The translations under genes were made by a program, and so were the position numbers. From Fidelibacterota bacterium (GTDB taxonomy: Bacteria; Fidelibacterota; UBA8477; JABMPR01): a DNA stretch of 51,100 nt. This document shows positions 24,968 to 32,835 of this stretch, piece by piece; the first letter of the stretch is position 1, and each line of letters starts with the position of its first letter. The stretch lies in NCBI GenBank assembly GCA_013202495.1, contig JABMQQ010000013.1, positions 1 to 51,100 on the forward strand. Reading direction: 5' to 3'. Under the pieces are notes generated by a model that was not told the DNA's origin, ran no database searches, and saw only the letters and a program-made list of their open reading frames with translations.

Positions 24968-26314
24968 CTATTTGAAATCAACGCGCGAAGTATAGTTGAG
25001 GATAACTTCTTTGTTAGCAGGCACAGCAATTGTGAATTTCACACGTGAGGCATCCACTTTTGTAAAGGGATGGGATGCGCCCTGAACTCTCCAATTGCGG
25101 TAGCCAACCGTCTGAAGGACCTCCACTTCAACGGCCTCATCCTTTCGGTTCGCCAGGGTAATCCGGATATCTTGTTCGTTATAGCGGTCTTGTTTCGAAC
25201 GTCGATCAAGGATCTCCCGCTTCCCCTTGACATCAAATGCTTCGCCAACTTCCAGGGTCACCAGGTCACCCCTTGATGTATGTTTCAGATTGTCTTCACC
25301 GATGAGCTCAAGAGCACCATCTGTATCTTTCTTGAATAGTCGTACAATACCGCCAGGCAGCGCGACACCTGTTCCGGTTTCTTTGTCATTGGTGAACATG
25401 ATCTTAATAGGGATGTTTGTGAATTGATCACGAGTCCCCTGATATACATAGCGTTTTTGGGATTTGACGAGAGTGGGGTTGAGCCACTGGATTTGTTTTT
25501 CCTCACGGTTGTGAACCGAAACGGGAAAAGAAATATCATAAAGATGATATTCAAAAAATTGTCGCTCCTCTACAACCGGCATGCCCCTCATGGCCATCAT
25601 TTGGGATTTTTCTCTGCGAGCATCGAACACCTGTTCAGGTCGAGCTCGATGTAGATCACCCGCCACCAACTTGAGCTTGGCTTCTTTATAATCTTTACCG
25701 GACTGATTGTTGAGATTGATCCAGGAGCTTAGATCCAGTTCACCTTCGTCCTGGTTGAGAACCGCCACATATTCGGCTTTCCAGGAGATTCCACCAGTGA
25801 GATAAGACAGGTCAAATTTAACTTTTCCGGTTTTTCCAGCATTTAAGGTCCAGGCCAGCGTGGGACGGACATACAGTCTCTCGGTGGGTGTTGGACACTT
25901 AATGGTTCCCACAAACTGACGCTGTATGATATCTGTGCCCCCACGACTTTTTAGAACGAGGGTGCTGTTGTCATAACTGAGCAGGGTGCCAGATATTTTA
26001 TTGTCGTTTTGGAGGATCACTGTCACTTCTGCCTCGAGGTATTTCTTGAGCAGCTTGTTTTGATCAACCAAATCATAACGATAATTCTGTTCCAGAACTT
26101 GAATGTCTTGATTTGAGCCCAGTTTTACGGATGAAGGGTTCAGGGTCTCAGCCACCCGTTCAATTTCAATCTCTGAGACGCCTTTCTGGATTTGCCTTGA
26201 GAACTGTTCCTTAACCAGAGCCTCGCCATGGTTGTACACAGTGAGTTGGGTCTGTGCATGGGAAAGTGTTATGGCCAGGGACAAGAGGATGGACAATCTA
26301 AAATATTTGGACAT
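24968..26314 (-). CDS. DUF4139-domain exported protein
   Basis: The protein is about 448 residues from ATG 26314, which has GAGGAG five bases upstream in TATGAGGAGTCTTATC; the frame itself opens earlier. A signal peptide (MSKYFRLSILLSLAITLSHA) is followed by a beta-rich body matching DUF4139 proteins: LTVYNHGEALVKEQFSRQI, GGISWKAEYVAVLNQDEGEL and LDLSSWINLNNQSGKDYKEA. Late in the chain come ITLANRKDEAVEVEVLQTVG and VPANKEVILNYTSRVDF. Proteins of this group are exported or surface-located with no agreed biochemical role. It stands alone on the minus strand downstream of the rnf promoter region and is probably monocistronic. Confidence 0.8.
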   Translation of the reverse strand: MSKYFRLSILLSLAITLSHAQTQLTVYNHGEALVKEQFSRQIQKGVSEIEIERVAETLNPSSVKLGSNQDIQVLEQNYRYDLVDQNKLLKKYLEAEVTVILQNDNKISGTLLSYDNSTLVLKSRGGTDIIQRQFVGTIKCPTPTERLYVRPTLAWTLNAGKTGKVKFDLSYLTGGISWKAEYVAVLNQDEGELDLSSWINLNNQSGKDYKEAKLKLVAGDLHRARPEQVFDARREKSQMMAMRGMPVVEERQFFEYHLYDISFPVSVHNREEKQIQWLNPTLVKSQKRYVYQGTRDQFTNIPIKIMFTNDKETGTGVALPGGIVRLFKKDTDGALELIGEDNLKHTSRGDLVTLEVGEAFDVKGKREILDRRSKQDRYNEQDIRITLANRKDEAVEVEVLQTVGYRNWRVQGASHPFTKVDASRVKFTIAVPANKEVILNYTSRVDFK

Positions 26315-26372
26315 GATAAGACTCCTCATAAGATACATGGTGAAGGTTCACGCTAATCTATATAGCACTTGC

Positions 26373-26858
26373 TCAGATATCAATTTTTGCCAGGGTTTTG
26401 TGAATGTCACCCACTGCAAGAAGTGCGGCTGATCCGTACCATTCTTTGAGCTCCATCTTGAGGCTACCAGCCTGAATGGCAGGATCAGACTTGGTTAAGG
26501 CTTCAGCCTCTTCCAAACTTTCAACATTAAAAAAATACAGACCCCTTAATTCTCCTGATCCATAAAAAGGGCCTGCCAGGGCAAGCTTTCCTGCATCCGC
26601 CATAGCACCTATGTTTTTCAGGTGAGCTGCTTGAAGCTCGTTCGCCTTTTCTGGCGATAAGTCCCTGTTGGGACCCTTCCTTAGAAAGGCGATGACGTAT
26701 TTGCGCATCCCATAATCATCGGCACCATACTCCATTGCCTTGAGTGAATCATAGGTCTGTGTGATTAAAGCTGTCATATCAATGTCCTTTGATTCACATG
26801 AAAAAAGAATTGCAATCGCTATGATCAGATGAGCTGGGATTTTCATCACTTTCATCAT
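26373..26858 (-). CDS. YciI-like domain lipoprotein
   Basis: The 161-residue protein starts with a lipoprotein signal (AHLIIAIAILFSC, lipobox Cys21). Its domain resembles YciI/YCII-related proteins: MRKYVIAFLRKGPNRDL, HLKNIGAMADAGKLALAGPF, GLYFFNVESLEEAEALTKSD and a closing VELKEWYG-like segment (LKMELKEWYGS). YciI domains are small ferredoxin-fold units that are usually cytoplasmic, so a membrane-anchored version is less common. The start overlaps the SRPBCC stop as ATGA. Function unknown. Confidence 0.75.
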   Translation of the reverse strand: MMKVMKIPAHLIIAIAILFSCESKDIDMTALITQTYDSLKAMEYGADDYGMRKYVIAFLRKGPNRDLSPEKANELQAAHLKNIGAMADAGKLALAGPFYGSGELRGLYFFNVESLEEAEALTKSDPAIQAGSLKMELKEWYGSAALLAVGDIHKTLAKIDI

Positions 26859-27298
26859 TCAGAGACCTGGCTTTCAGCAAATTTCTTGAAGGCCTTCATA
26901 TGCTGTAGGGATTGCTTCTTAAAGGCTCCGGGCATAAAGAAGGCCAGATATTTCATAAAGCCAGTGAATTGAAATTCTTGCTCAGTGATATAGTGGGTTT
27001 GGTTTTCGCCCCGCGCTTCAAATCGGTTTTTGACCAGATTGTAGACGCCTTTGGCATCATAGGTTCCTGAGAATTCATCAGGCAAATTCTTTACGGTAAT
27101 GGTTTCAATCATCTCAATTTCGCGTTTGCCTGAAAGAAAGACCATTTTTGACTTTGCCCCAACTTCTCCTGGAGTCCCTTCCAGGGGCTCAAAGCTTTGC
27201 AAGCCGTCCATCCACTTATACATGTTATCAGTATTATCAAATAGTTTGATCACCTGGGCAAGCGGCAGATTGATATCAACTTCAACGGTATATTTCAT
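26855..27298 (-). CDS. SRPBCC (START/polyketide-cyclase-like) protein
   Basis: The 147-residue cytoplasmic protein has the fold markers of the Bet v1-like SRPBCC superfamily. These are MKYTVEVDINLPLAQVIKLF at the start, MYKWMDGLQSFEPLEGTPGE, then alternating strands and a long C-terminal helix (MKAFKKFAESQ). Such proteins bind hydrophobic small molecules or lipids; the ligand is unknown. It is the first gene of a two-gene unit with the YciI-like lipoprotein, overlapping by 4 nt. Confidence 0.78.
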   Translation of the reverse strand: MKYTVEVDINLPLAQVIKLFDNTDNMYKWMDGLQSFEPLEGTPGEVGAKSKMVFLSGKREIEMIETITVKNLPDEFSGTYDAKGVYNLVKNRFEARGENQTHYITEQEFQFTGFMKYLAFFMPGAFKKQSLQHMKAFKKFAESQVSE

Positions 27299-27429
27299 AT
27301 GACACTCCTCATCAGCACCCCCGTGGTAACAGTCATTTTAAAGACCCCCCCTCCAGCAAGTATAAGTCCCATTGAAGGCGATCCAAATCGGTTTTGGGCG
27401 TTCTCCCTCAGCGGGCAAGGTTGACTGTT

Positions 27430-28359
27430 TTAATTAGTCCGGGACTTTGATTTGAAAACGGTATCCTTCGACAGGGTAATGATATCGCTATAGCCATTAA
27501 AATTGATGGATTGCTTTTTACGTTGATCAAGATCTTGAATTGTGACAGGACCACTGGCATCGCTCATATTTTCGATAACATCCTGATAGACCACATACAA
27601 GATTTTCTGGTTCTCAAAATAAAGCTTCTTCTTTTTGTGAGCAAGAAATCTCCCCGAAACCGCATTCCCAGCTGAGTTGACAATCTGTATATAGTCGGCT
27701 GCCAGAAGTGCATTATTGTTTGGGATGGGTTGACTGGATAAAATGGGTGTGAGTGAATCAGATAAGGAATGGGTGACTGTGGTCTGTATCAACGATTTGG
27801 TGCTTTCCATATTTAAACTCATGATCTGGTTCACATATGTTACCGTTTCAGCCTCATTATCCTCTGTAATAAAGTTGATCGTCCCATCAGGAATTGCCTC
27901 ATCAATCAGTGCTCCTGCCACACCAAATAATAAGCCCATGGGTATCTTCCCCTTGGGTCCTTGCCAGTCAATGATGATATCTCCGATGTATGTCATTTTT
28001 GATCGTTCACCCACCATAAAGCTGGTGTTGGATTTATCCAGATTAAGAAAGTTTTGCAGGTAAGCCAATCGGGCAATGTGATTTGCTCCCTGGGGTAATT
28101 TGGTAATGATGTAGCCGTCATCTTGACCACGAAAAGGATATTCCCCCCACATGATCTCATTAAACAGAATGGTGGATTCTCTGGAAACATCTTTACCATT
28201 ATACAGGACGGTTAGCTTTCCAACTACCAGGCCCTCATCTGCTGCCAGATCGAAAACTTCAACCCTCCCGGTTGAAACACAGTTACTCACCAGCAACAGG
28301 CTAATTAAAATTAAGCCCAGTCCGATGCGTTTTTTAAATTGATCAGGTGAATATGTCAT
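27430..28359 (-). CDS. Hypothetical lipoprotein
   Basis: I do not recognise this 309-residue protein. It has a lipoprotein signal (GLGLILISLLLVSNC, Cys27). It then has beta-rich sequence with KLTVLYNGKDVSRESTILFN and KLPQGANHIARLAYLQNF, a short hydrophobic GLLFGVAGALIDEAI around residue 143, and a C-terminal module that reads like a small beta-domain (SGRFLAHKKKKLYFENQKIL). The bias is lysine-rich at the end. The gene stands alone between the SRPBCC and lactonase genes. Confidence 0.65.
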   Translation of the reverse strand: MTYSPDQFKKRIGLGLILISLLLVSNCVSTGRVEVFDLAADEGLVVGKLTVLYNGKDVSRESTILFNEIMWGEYPFRGQDDGYIITKLPQGANHIARLAYLQNFLNLDKSNTSFMVGERSKMTYIGDIIIDWQGPKGKIPMGLLFGVAGALIDEAIPDGTINFITEDNEAETVTYVNQIMSLNMESTKSLIQTTVTHSLSDSLTPILSSQPIPNNNALLAADYIQIVNSAGNAVSGRFLAHKKKKLYFENQKILYVVYQDVIENMSDASGPVTIQDLDQRKKQSINFNGYSDIITLSKDTVFKSKSRTN

Positions 28360-28451
28360 AATTTCTCCCCTCTAGTGACTGCCAGTTTGATATCAGCAGT
28401 CAGTCATTGTTCCACTGTCAGGTATAAGTTGAGCTCAAGCTCACACTTTTT

Positions 28452-29591
28452 TTATGAGCCAAAAACAATGCACACAGGTGTTGGTGCTTCCACTTGACTC
28501 ACATATTTCAATAATCCAGTAGACGGATCGCGCTTCAACGTCACAATGTTATTGGTGTGTTGGTTGGCCACGAGCATAAAATTTTCATCTGGGGAAAGTG
28601 AAAAATTACGAGGACCCTCACCACCACAACCCTTGTTACCCAGGAGCTTCAAGGTTCCGTCATCCTCATTCACCTTCATGACGGCGATGCTGTTGTGTCC
28701 TCGATTGGAGGCGTAGACAAATTTTCCATCTGAAGAGATGTGAATGTCAGCGCAGGTATTGGATTCGGAATATCCAGCTGGTAAGCTTGAAATTGTGGCT
28801 CCCATGCTGTAATTGCCATCTGTGCTACGATCCAGCCGGGTCACGCTGCTGCTGAGTTCATTGGCCACATAAATCCATTTTCCATTGGGGTGAAAAGTCA
28901 GATGGCGTGGTCCATCCCCGGGATCCAGAGCCAGCTTTTCAGGCGTGGCAGGAATCAGTTTTTGTCCATCAGCATCGATACTTGAAAACCATAACTCGTT
29001 GGTACCGAGATCAATTGAAATGATGCTGCCATCTACTGGGCTAAACCATGCGGAGTGTGCGTGGGGAGCTTCCTGTCGGTCTGTAGTTCCTTGACCCGTA
29101 TGTTGCTGAACATCTAAAAGCTCAGAAAGAGGACCGTCTTTTTCCAGCTTGAGTAAACCAATATTTCCACCTGTGTAGTTGGCTGTCAGCACATAACCTT
29201 CTTCATTCACATTCACAAAACAGGGGTGAGCGCCACCAGAAGATTGGCGATTGAGGAGGATAAGGGTATCCTCAAAGACCATGTAGGATTCCACACTGCC
29301 AACACCGTCATCATTTTTAACTTCGTTAATTGCCACCAGGAGTTTTTTGTCAGCACTTAGAGCTAGAAATGATGGATTCTCAGACATAACTGCCAGTCCT
29401 ATTTGTCTCACACCACCAATGGCATTCAACTCATATTTATAGATGCCCTCGCTTTCGCTTGCACCTTCCGTATAAGTACCCAGATAAAATATTTGTGTGT
29501 CTTGTGTGTTCACGGTTTCCTCCTTGATGGTGTGACAGCCCGACAATACAAGGAGAGCTGTGAGAGTATTAGTTAGCCAAAGCAATTTCAT
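28452..29591 (-). CDS. Lactonase-family beta-propeller lipoprotein (YbhE/6-phosphogluconolactonase-like)
   Basis: The 379-residue protein has a lipoprotein signal (NTLTALLVLSGC, Cys19) and a seven-bladed-propeller lactonase fold. The family blocks are seen in FYLGTYTEGASESEGIYKYE, HPCFVNVNEEGYVLTANYTG, EAPHAHSAWFSPVDG, DPGDGPRHLTFHPNGKWIYV and GEGPRNFSLSPDENFMLVAN. The cytoplasmic E. coli relative hydrolyses 6-phosphogluconolactone. An exported lipoprotein is unlikely to meet that substrate, so another lactone or a non-enzymatic role is possible. The gene is divergent from the ECF sigma operon. Confidence 0.82.
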   Translation of the reverse strand: MKLLWLTNTLTALLVLSGCHTIKEETVNTQDTQIFYLGTYTEGASESEGIYKYELNAIGGVRQIGLAVMSENPSFLALSADKKLLVAINEVKNDDGVGSVESYMVFEDTLILLNRQSSGGAHPCFVNVNEEGYVLTANYTGGNIGLLKLEKDGPLSELLDVQQHTGQGTTDRQEAPHAHSAWFSPVDGSIISIDLGTNELWFSSIDADGQKLIPATPEKLALDPGDGPRHLTFHPNGKWIYVANELSSSVTRLDRSTDGNYSMGATISSLPAGYSESNTCADIHISSDGKFVYASNRGHNSIAVMKVNEDDGTLKLLGNKGCGGEGPRNFSLSPDENFMLVANQHTNNIVTLKRDPSTGLLKYVSQVEAPTPVCIVFGS

Positions 29592-29741
29592 GCTTGGTCA
29601 ATATAGTCTGAAAAAGTGTACCACCATCCCAATATTGAGATGAGTTTTCTGTGCTATTTATCATGTCTCCAGAGGAGAACCACATTAATTTATGAAACAT
29701 TGATTTAACCTTTTCTTAGAAATGTCGTATCACTTAACAGC

Positions 29742-30317
29742 ATGAGTTATCAAGAAGCCAAAACCACCGATGCCGAATTGATTCTGAATTGTCAATCTGA
29801 TGATCAGAGGGCTTTTAGAACTCTGGTAGAACGTTATCAGGGCACGGCTTTTCGTTTCGCATTCCGATTGACTTGTGATATGCCCGAAGCTGAGGACTTA
29901 TGTCAGAAAGCCTTTATCAGAGTCTGGGATTATAGAAATCGTATAAATCAAGATTCACTTTTTTCCACACTTTTGTACACCATTGTAAGTCGCCTCTGGT
30001 TGGATCACCTCAAATCCAAAAGGCTCAGATTCTTTGTAGGCAAAGTTGAGGTATTAGATACTGAAATTGTAGACCCCAATGCTTCACCCGAGACCCTCGC
30101 CATCAATCTGGATCTGGCACAACGTATAAAGACTCTCAGCAAAAAATTACCACCCCGCCAGCGTCTGGTCTTTACACTCCGTGATCTTGAGGATTTAAAC
30201 ATTCGTGAGGTGATGGAAGTGACAGGACTTTCAAGGGGTAGCGTGAAGACCAATCTGAGTATCGCCAGGCAAAAAATTCGCAAGCAATTGCAGAACCTAA
30301 CAGGACGAATAACATGA
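29742..30317 (+). CDS. ECF-type RNA polymerase sigma factor
   Basis: The 191-residue protein has region 2 (AFRTLVERYQGTAFRFAFRL, AEDLCQKAFIRVWDYR, TLLYTIVSRLWLDHLKSKR) and region 4 (LPPRQRLVFTLRDLEDLNIR, VMEVTGLSRGSVKTNLSIAR). There is no region 3, as in ECF sigmas. It heads a three-gene operon with a zinc-finger anti-sigma factor (4-nt overlap) and a membrane-anchored lipoprotein. No good ribosome site precedes ATG 29742; the AT-rich upstream sequence may hold an autoregulated promoter, which I could not fix. The inducing signal is unknown, presumably envelope stress. Confidence 0.9.
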   Translation: MSYQEAKTTDAELILNCQSDDQRAFRTLVERYQGTAFRFAFRLTCDMPEAEDLCQKAFIRVWDYRNRINQDSLFSTLLYTIVSRLWLDHLKSKRLRFFVGKVEVLDTEIVDPNASPETLAINLDLAQRIKTLSKKLPPRQRLVFTLRDLEDLNIREVMEVTGLSRGSVKTNLSIARQKIRKQLQNLTGRIT

Positions 30318-30991
30318 AACATGAGAAATGGATCAGGAACATCCACCTCTTACGCAAGGGCGAACTACTTCCTGATGAGCAACAAGCGTTAGATACCCAC
30401 CTCACGGAGTGTGATCATTGTTCATCGGTTTATGACCATGCCCAACTTGACTGGATACGAGTAATGGGTGAATCTGCCACGGAGCCGGTCATGCCCAATG
30501 CTGAGCAACTTGGCGATAATATTCTTTCTGCAATTCGAAACAACGACCTTCAATCTTCTCATCAAGGAAAGACAGCTCAAATCGAGAAGGAAGCAATTTT
30601 CTTTATGCCCGGTTTTCGTTTAGGGCTGCAGGTCATGACTCTGGTACTGCTGGCAATCTTTTTCATCGAGCAGTTTCAAGTCACCAATTCAATCCAGGGA
30701 CTGGAAGTCCAGCTACAGTCCCAGAATATTCAACCTCGATATGCACGCTTAAATATGATTCCCCCCACTATTAAGCGACAACTATTGGTGCTTGTGAGGG
30801 GGCAGCTTGAGAAACGGGGCATGCCCTCAAAAAGAATTGAACTAATTGTTCATAGTCTTGAAACTGGCTCCTTTGATAATAAAACCCTCACCACGAGAAA
30901 GCGGGATCTTACCCGCGTTGAGAAATGGATTTCTGGTCAATGGGGGATAGCAAGATTTAAGGATGTAAATACGCATTGGAGGCAACCATGA
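30314..30991 (+). CDS. Anti-sigma factor with zinc-finger (zf-HC2) domain
   Basis: The 225-residue protein has an N-terminal HxxxCxxC zinc motif (His29, Cys33, Cys36 in DTHLTECDHC), the ZAS/zf-HC2 hallmark that holds ECF sigma factors. One membrane helix follows (LGLQVMTLVLLAIFFIEQF, about residues 102-120), and then a periplasmic part with a coiled, charged C-terminus. The start overlaps the sigma gene by 4 nt and the stop overlaps the next gene's start by 4 nt (ATGA at 30988-30991), so all three are coupled. It most likely sequesters the sigma factor at the membrane until a signal releases it. Confidence 0.85.
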   Translation: MKHEKWIRNIHLLRKGELLPDEQQALDTHLTECDHCSSVYDHAQLDWIRVMGESATEPVMPNAEQLGDNILSAIRNNDLQSSHQGKTAQIEKEAIFFMPGFRLGLQVMTLVLLAIFFIEQFQVTNSIQGLEVQLQSQNIQPRYARLNMIPPTIKRQLLVLVRGQLEKRGMPSKRIELIVHSLETGSFDNKTLTTRKRDLTRVEKWISGQWGIARFKDVNTHWRQP

Positions 30992-32031
30992 AATATGTAA
31001 GAACAGCTATTATGATGATTCCTCTGTTGATGATGGGGTGTCTTGAAGTTGAAACTACCAGCACTGTGAATGAAGATGGATCCATTACAAGAAGTATTCA
31101 GTTGAAGGGTTCAGTTGAAAGTATTTCGAATACAAATTTCAATATTCCACGTCATGACATTGCTCTTTGGCAGATTACTCAGGATTCATTAAAGGACGAC
31201 AGGATTTTATATCATGCTGAAGCAGAGTTTGAATCAGTAGAAGCTTTAAATCAAAGTTTTAAGTTAAATACAATGGATCCGGGAGTCCAAATCATAGCCA
31301 GTCTGGTCCGTGATGAGGGATTCTTTTTCAACAGGTATTACTATAGAGAAAATATCTGGGCGGATCTACCAGGTCCAAAGCTTCCCCTGGAACCCTATTT
31401 AAGTCAGTCAGAACTGGACGCGCTAATAATGAACGAGGTTGAAGGAAATGAAGGTCTTTTGGATAGCACAGAATCAGCCCGACTTGAACATCAATGGGAA
31501 CGCTACATGGAACAGCTGATTTATGATGATTTTGTCGCCGAATTGCGTAAAGGCGGCAAAAGCTCTGGAAACCTCTCAACGATTGACGGGATGATCAAGG
31601 CGCATTCAGATTCACTCATGCAGGCTCTCAAAACCACCAATTTTTATGATGAAAATCGTGTATGGAAAACAATTCTGGATAACTATGTAGATGGTGCCAT
31701 TCTCGATGAGGTAGAGCAGGCTAATGCCGCAGGTTTCACCAGCTTTTACAAGTCCTGGCAGTTCTTTGAAGATGTCTTGATGGATGACTATAGCTTTAGT
31801 GTTGAATTACCAGGGGTCGTCCGAAATACAACAGCCAGTGATGTCCGTGGGAATCGTATGACCTGGGATCCAGAAACCATCATGCTCTTCTTTGGTGGAA
31901 TATCTCTAGAGGCTGAGTCCTCAGTTATCAAACCCTGGTCTCTAGTAATTACTGGACTCATTCTATTGCTCACTTTGGTGGTGACACTGGCCGGTTTTGT
32001 CCGGCAGCGGAATAAAAAGCGGGCAGTTTAA
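30988..32031 (+). CDS. Hypothetical lipoprotein with C-terminal membrane helix, third gene of the sigma operon
   Basis: The protein is about 347 residues from ATG 30988 (overlapping the anti-sigma stop). It has a lipoprotein signal (MKYVRTAIMMIPLLMMGC, Cys18). A beta-rich start with TTSTVNEDGSITRSIQLKG, a helical middle rich in acidic residues, and a C-terminal membrane helix (LVITGLILLLTLVVTLAGF) with a basic tail follow. It is anchored at both ends if the helix is real. I do not recognise the family. The context suggests a sensor or regulator of the anti-sigma factor, or a main target of the sigma factor. Confidence 0.7.
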   Translation: MKYVRTAIMMIPLLMMGCLEVETTSTVNEDGSITRSIQLKGSVESISNTNFNIPRHDIALWQITQDSLKDDRILYHAEAEFESVEALNQSFKLNTMDPGVQIIASLVRDEGFFFNRYYYRENIWADLPGPKLPLEPYLSQSELDALIMNEVEGNEGLLDSTESARLEHQWERYMEQLIYDDFVAELRKGGKSSGNLSTIDGMIKAHSDSLMQALKTTNFYDENRVWKTILDNYVDGAILDEVEQANAAGFTSFYKSWQFFEDVLMDDYSFSVELPGVVRNTTASDVRGNRMTWDPETIMLFFGGISLEAESSVIKPWSLVITGLILLLTLVVTLAGFVRQRNKKRAV

Positions 32032-32033
32032 AG

Positions 32034-32102
32034 TCATGCCCGGGACTTGCATATACAGCCTGCTGAACAGTGAGCAGTTCTAGGTATTCTAAAGCGTTTC
32101 AT
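32034..32102 (-). CDS. 22-residue Cys-rich microprotein (candidate)
   Basis: ATG 32102 is preceded by a near-perfect ribosome site (AAAGGAG, five bases of spacing, in AAAGGAGATCACATG) and runs 22 codons to TGA 32034-32036. The product begins MKRFRIPRTAHC and goes on SAGCICKSRA. That gives five basic residues in the first half, then Cys12, Cys16 and Cys18 (C-x3-C-x-C). It starts 19 nt after the stop of the 71-residue ORF, so the two form an apparent operon downstream of arsR. It may be a metal-binding or precursor peptide. The strength of the ribosome site is the main support; conservation is untested. Confidence 0.5.
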   Translation of the reverse strand: MKRFRIPRTAHCSAGCICKSRA

Positions 32103-32121
32103 GTGATCTCCTTTCCTGGTG

Positions 32122-32337
32122 TTACACCATTTGTCCATAGGCGGACTGGCTGACATAAAAAAGTCCCTGATTCACCGAATTAATCGGTGCATCAACAAGA
32201 CTTTCGTTTGAAGTATTCATCTTTGCTTTGGTATGAACATGGTCAAGACGCCAGTTTTTTGAGGGTCCTTCGCCAATGCGTGTGAATTCCAGGCAATCCT
32301 GACCGGCAGGTGCATTAATACATATTTGAGTTGTCAT
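32122..32337 (-). CDS. Small hypothetical protein (71 residues) downstream of arsR
   Basis: The start at ATG 32337 has AGAGG seven bases upstream; an ATG six bases earlier sits directly on that site. The product begins MTTQICINAPAGQDCLEFTR and has two cysteines (C-x8-C), and no signal peptide or membrane helix. The end is SVNQGLFYVSQSAYGQMV. I do not recognise it. It lies 82 nt after arsR, with an AT-rich operator-like stretch in between, and just before the Cys-rich microprotein. Confidence 0.55.
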   Translation of the reverse strand: MTTQICINAPAGQDCLEFTRIGEGPSKNWRLDHVHTKAKMNTSNESLVDAPINSVNQGLFYVSQSAYGQMV

Positions 32338-32370
32338 TTGCATTCCTCTCTGGAGGATCTACTCCAATTG

Positions 32371-32400
32371 TTAAATACATGAATAGGTATATATCTATAT
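32371..32400. promoter_or_regulatory. AT-rich operator-like element upstream of the small-ORF pair
   Basis: AATACATGAATAGGTATATA runs on into TCTATAT. It shares ATACAT, a GG and TCTATAT with the element at 32728-32751 upstream of arsR. ATAGGTATATATCTAT is palindromic but for one pair. It is probably an ArsR-type repressor site, by inference. Confidence 0.4.
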
Positions 32401-32419
32401 GTTGAATTAAAAAAAATCA

Positions 32420-32716
32420 CTACGCTTTCCCCAACTTCTCAATATCCATAAACTGTTCCTGAAAACCATTACAACAGCTGGTGATACAAATTGAATCAAG
32501 GCGGTAGTAAACCTCTTTGCCGCGTTTGGTATGGGCGACAATATCAGCGTTTTTTAATACACTCAGGTGATGTGAGACCGAGGGCTGTTGCATGTCAAAG
32601 TGTTGACAAATTTCACTCACATTGAGTTCTTTGTCCTTAAGGAGCTCCATGATCTTGACCCGGCTGGGATCCGAGATTGCTTTGAAGAATTTATTTAAGT
32701 CGTAGGCCATTTTCAT
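32420..32716 (-). CDS. ArsR/SmtB-family transcriptional regulator
   Basis: The 98-residue winged-helix protein has the family markers KAISDPSRVKIMELLKDKEL, the helix-turn-helix VSEICQHFDMQQPSVSHHLS and the wing KRGKEVYYRL. A C-terminal cysteine group (SICITSCCNGF) may bind a soft metal or sense thiols. The classical alpha3 ELCVCDL metal site is replaced by SEICQHF, with only one Cys. It sits between DUF302 (upstream) and the two tiny ORFs (downstream), and AT-rich inverted repeats lie in front of both it and them. Probable autorepressor; the signal is unknown. Confidence 0.9.
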   Translation of the reverse strand: MKMAYDLNKFFKAISDPSRVKIMELLKDKELNVSEICQHFDMQQPSVSHHLSVLKNADIVAHTKRGKEVYYRLDSICITSCCNGFQEQFMDIEKLGKA

Positions 32717-32727
32717 TTTCTCATTTA

Positions 32728-32751
32728 TACATAGGAATGTATCTATATATT
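32728..32751. promoter_or_regulatory. Inverted repeat / AT-rich operator-like element upstream of arsR
   Basis: TACAT-AGGA-ATGTA (32728-32741) is a perfect 5+5 inverted repeat, followed by TCTATATAT. It begins 12 nt before the arsR start codon. The layout fits autoregulation by an ArsR dimer. Confidence 0.45.
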
Positions 32752-32835
32752 AATGAATGGCAATGCTTATTTTCAAATCTTAGAAATAGTTTGTTGGGGA
32801 TATTCTGAAATAACTTCAGAAATCAAGGTCGCCAA

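Noticed and set aside
29691-29730. Possible ECF-type promoter (GAAAC ... CGTAT) upstream of the sigma gene
   Set aside because: The gap between the two boxes is 27 nt instead of about 16-17, so an autoregulatory promoter cannot be claimed.
32034-32036. TGA of the 22-residue peptide read as selenocysteine
   Set aside because: The frame would continue only one codon (CTT) before TAA, and no SECIS-like hairpin follows. The TGA is an ordinary stop.
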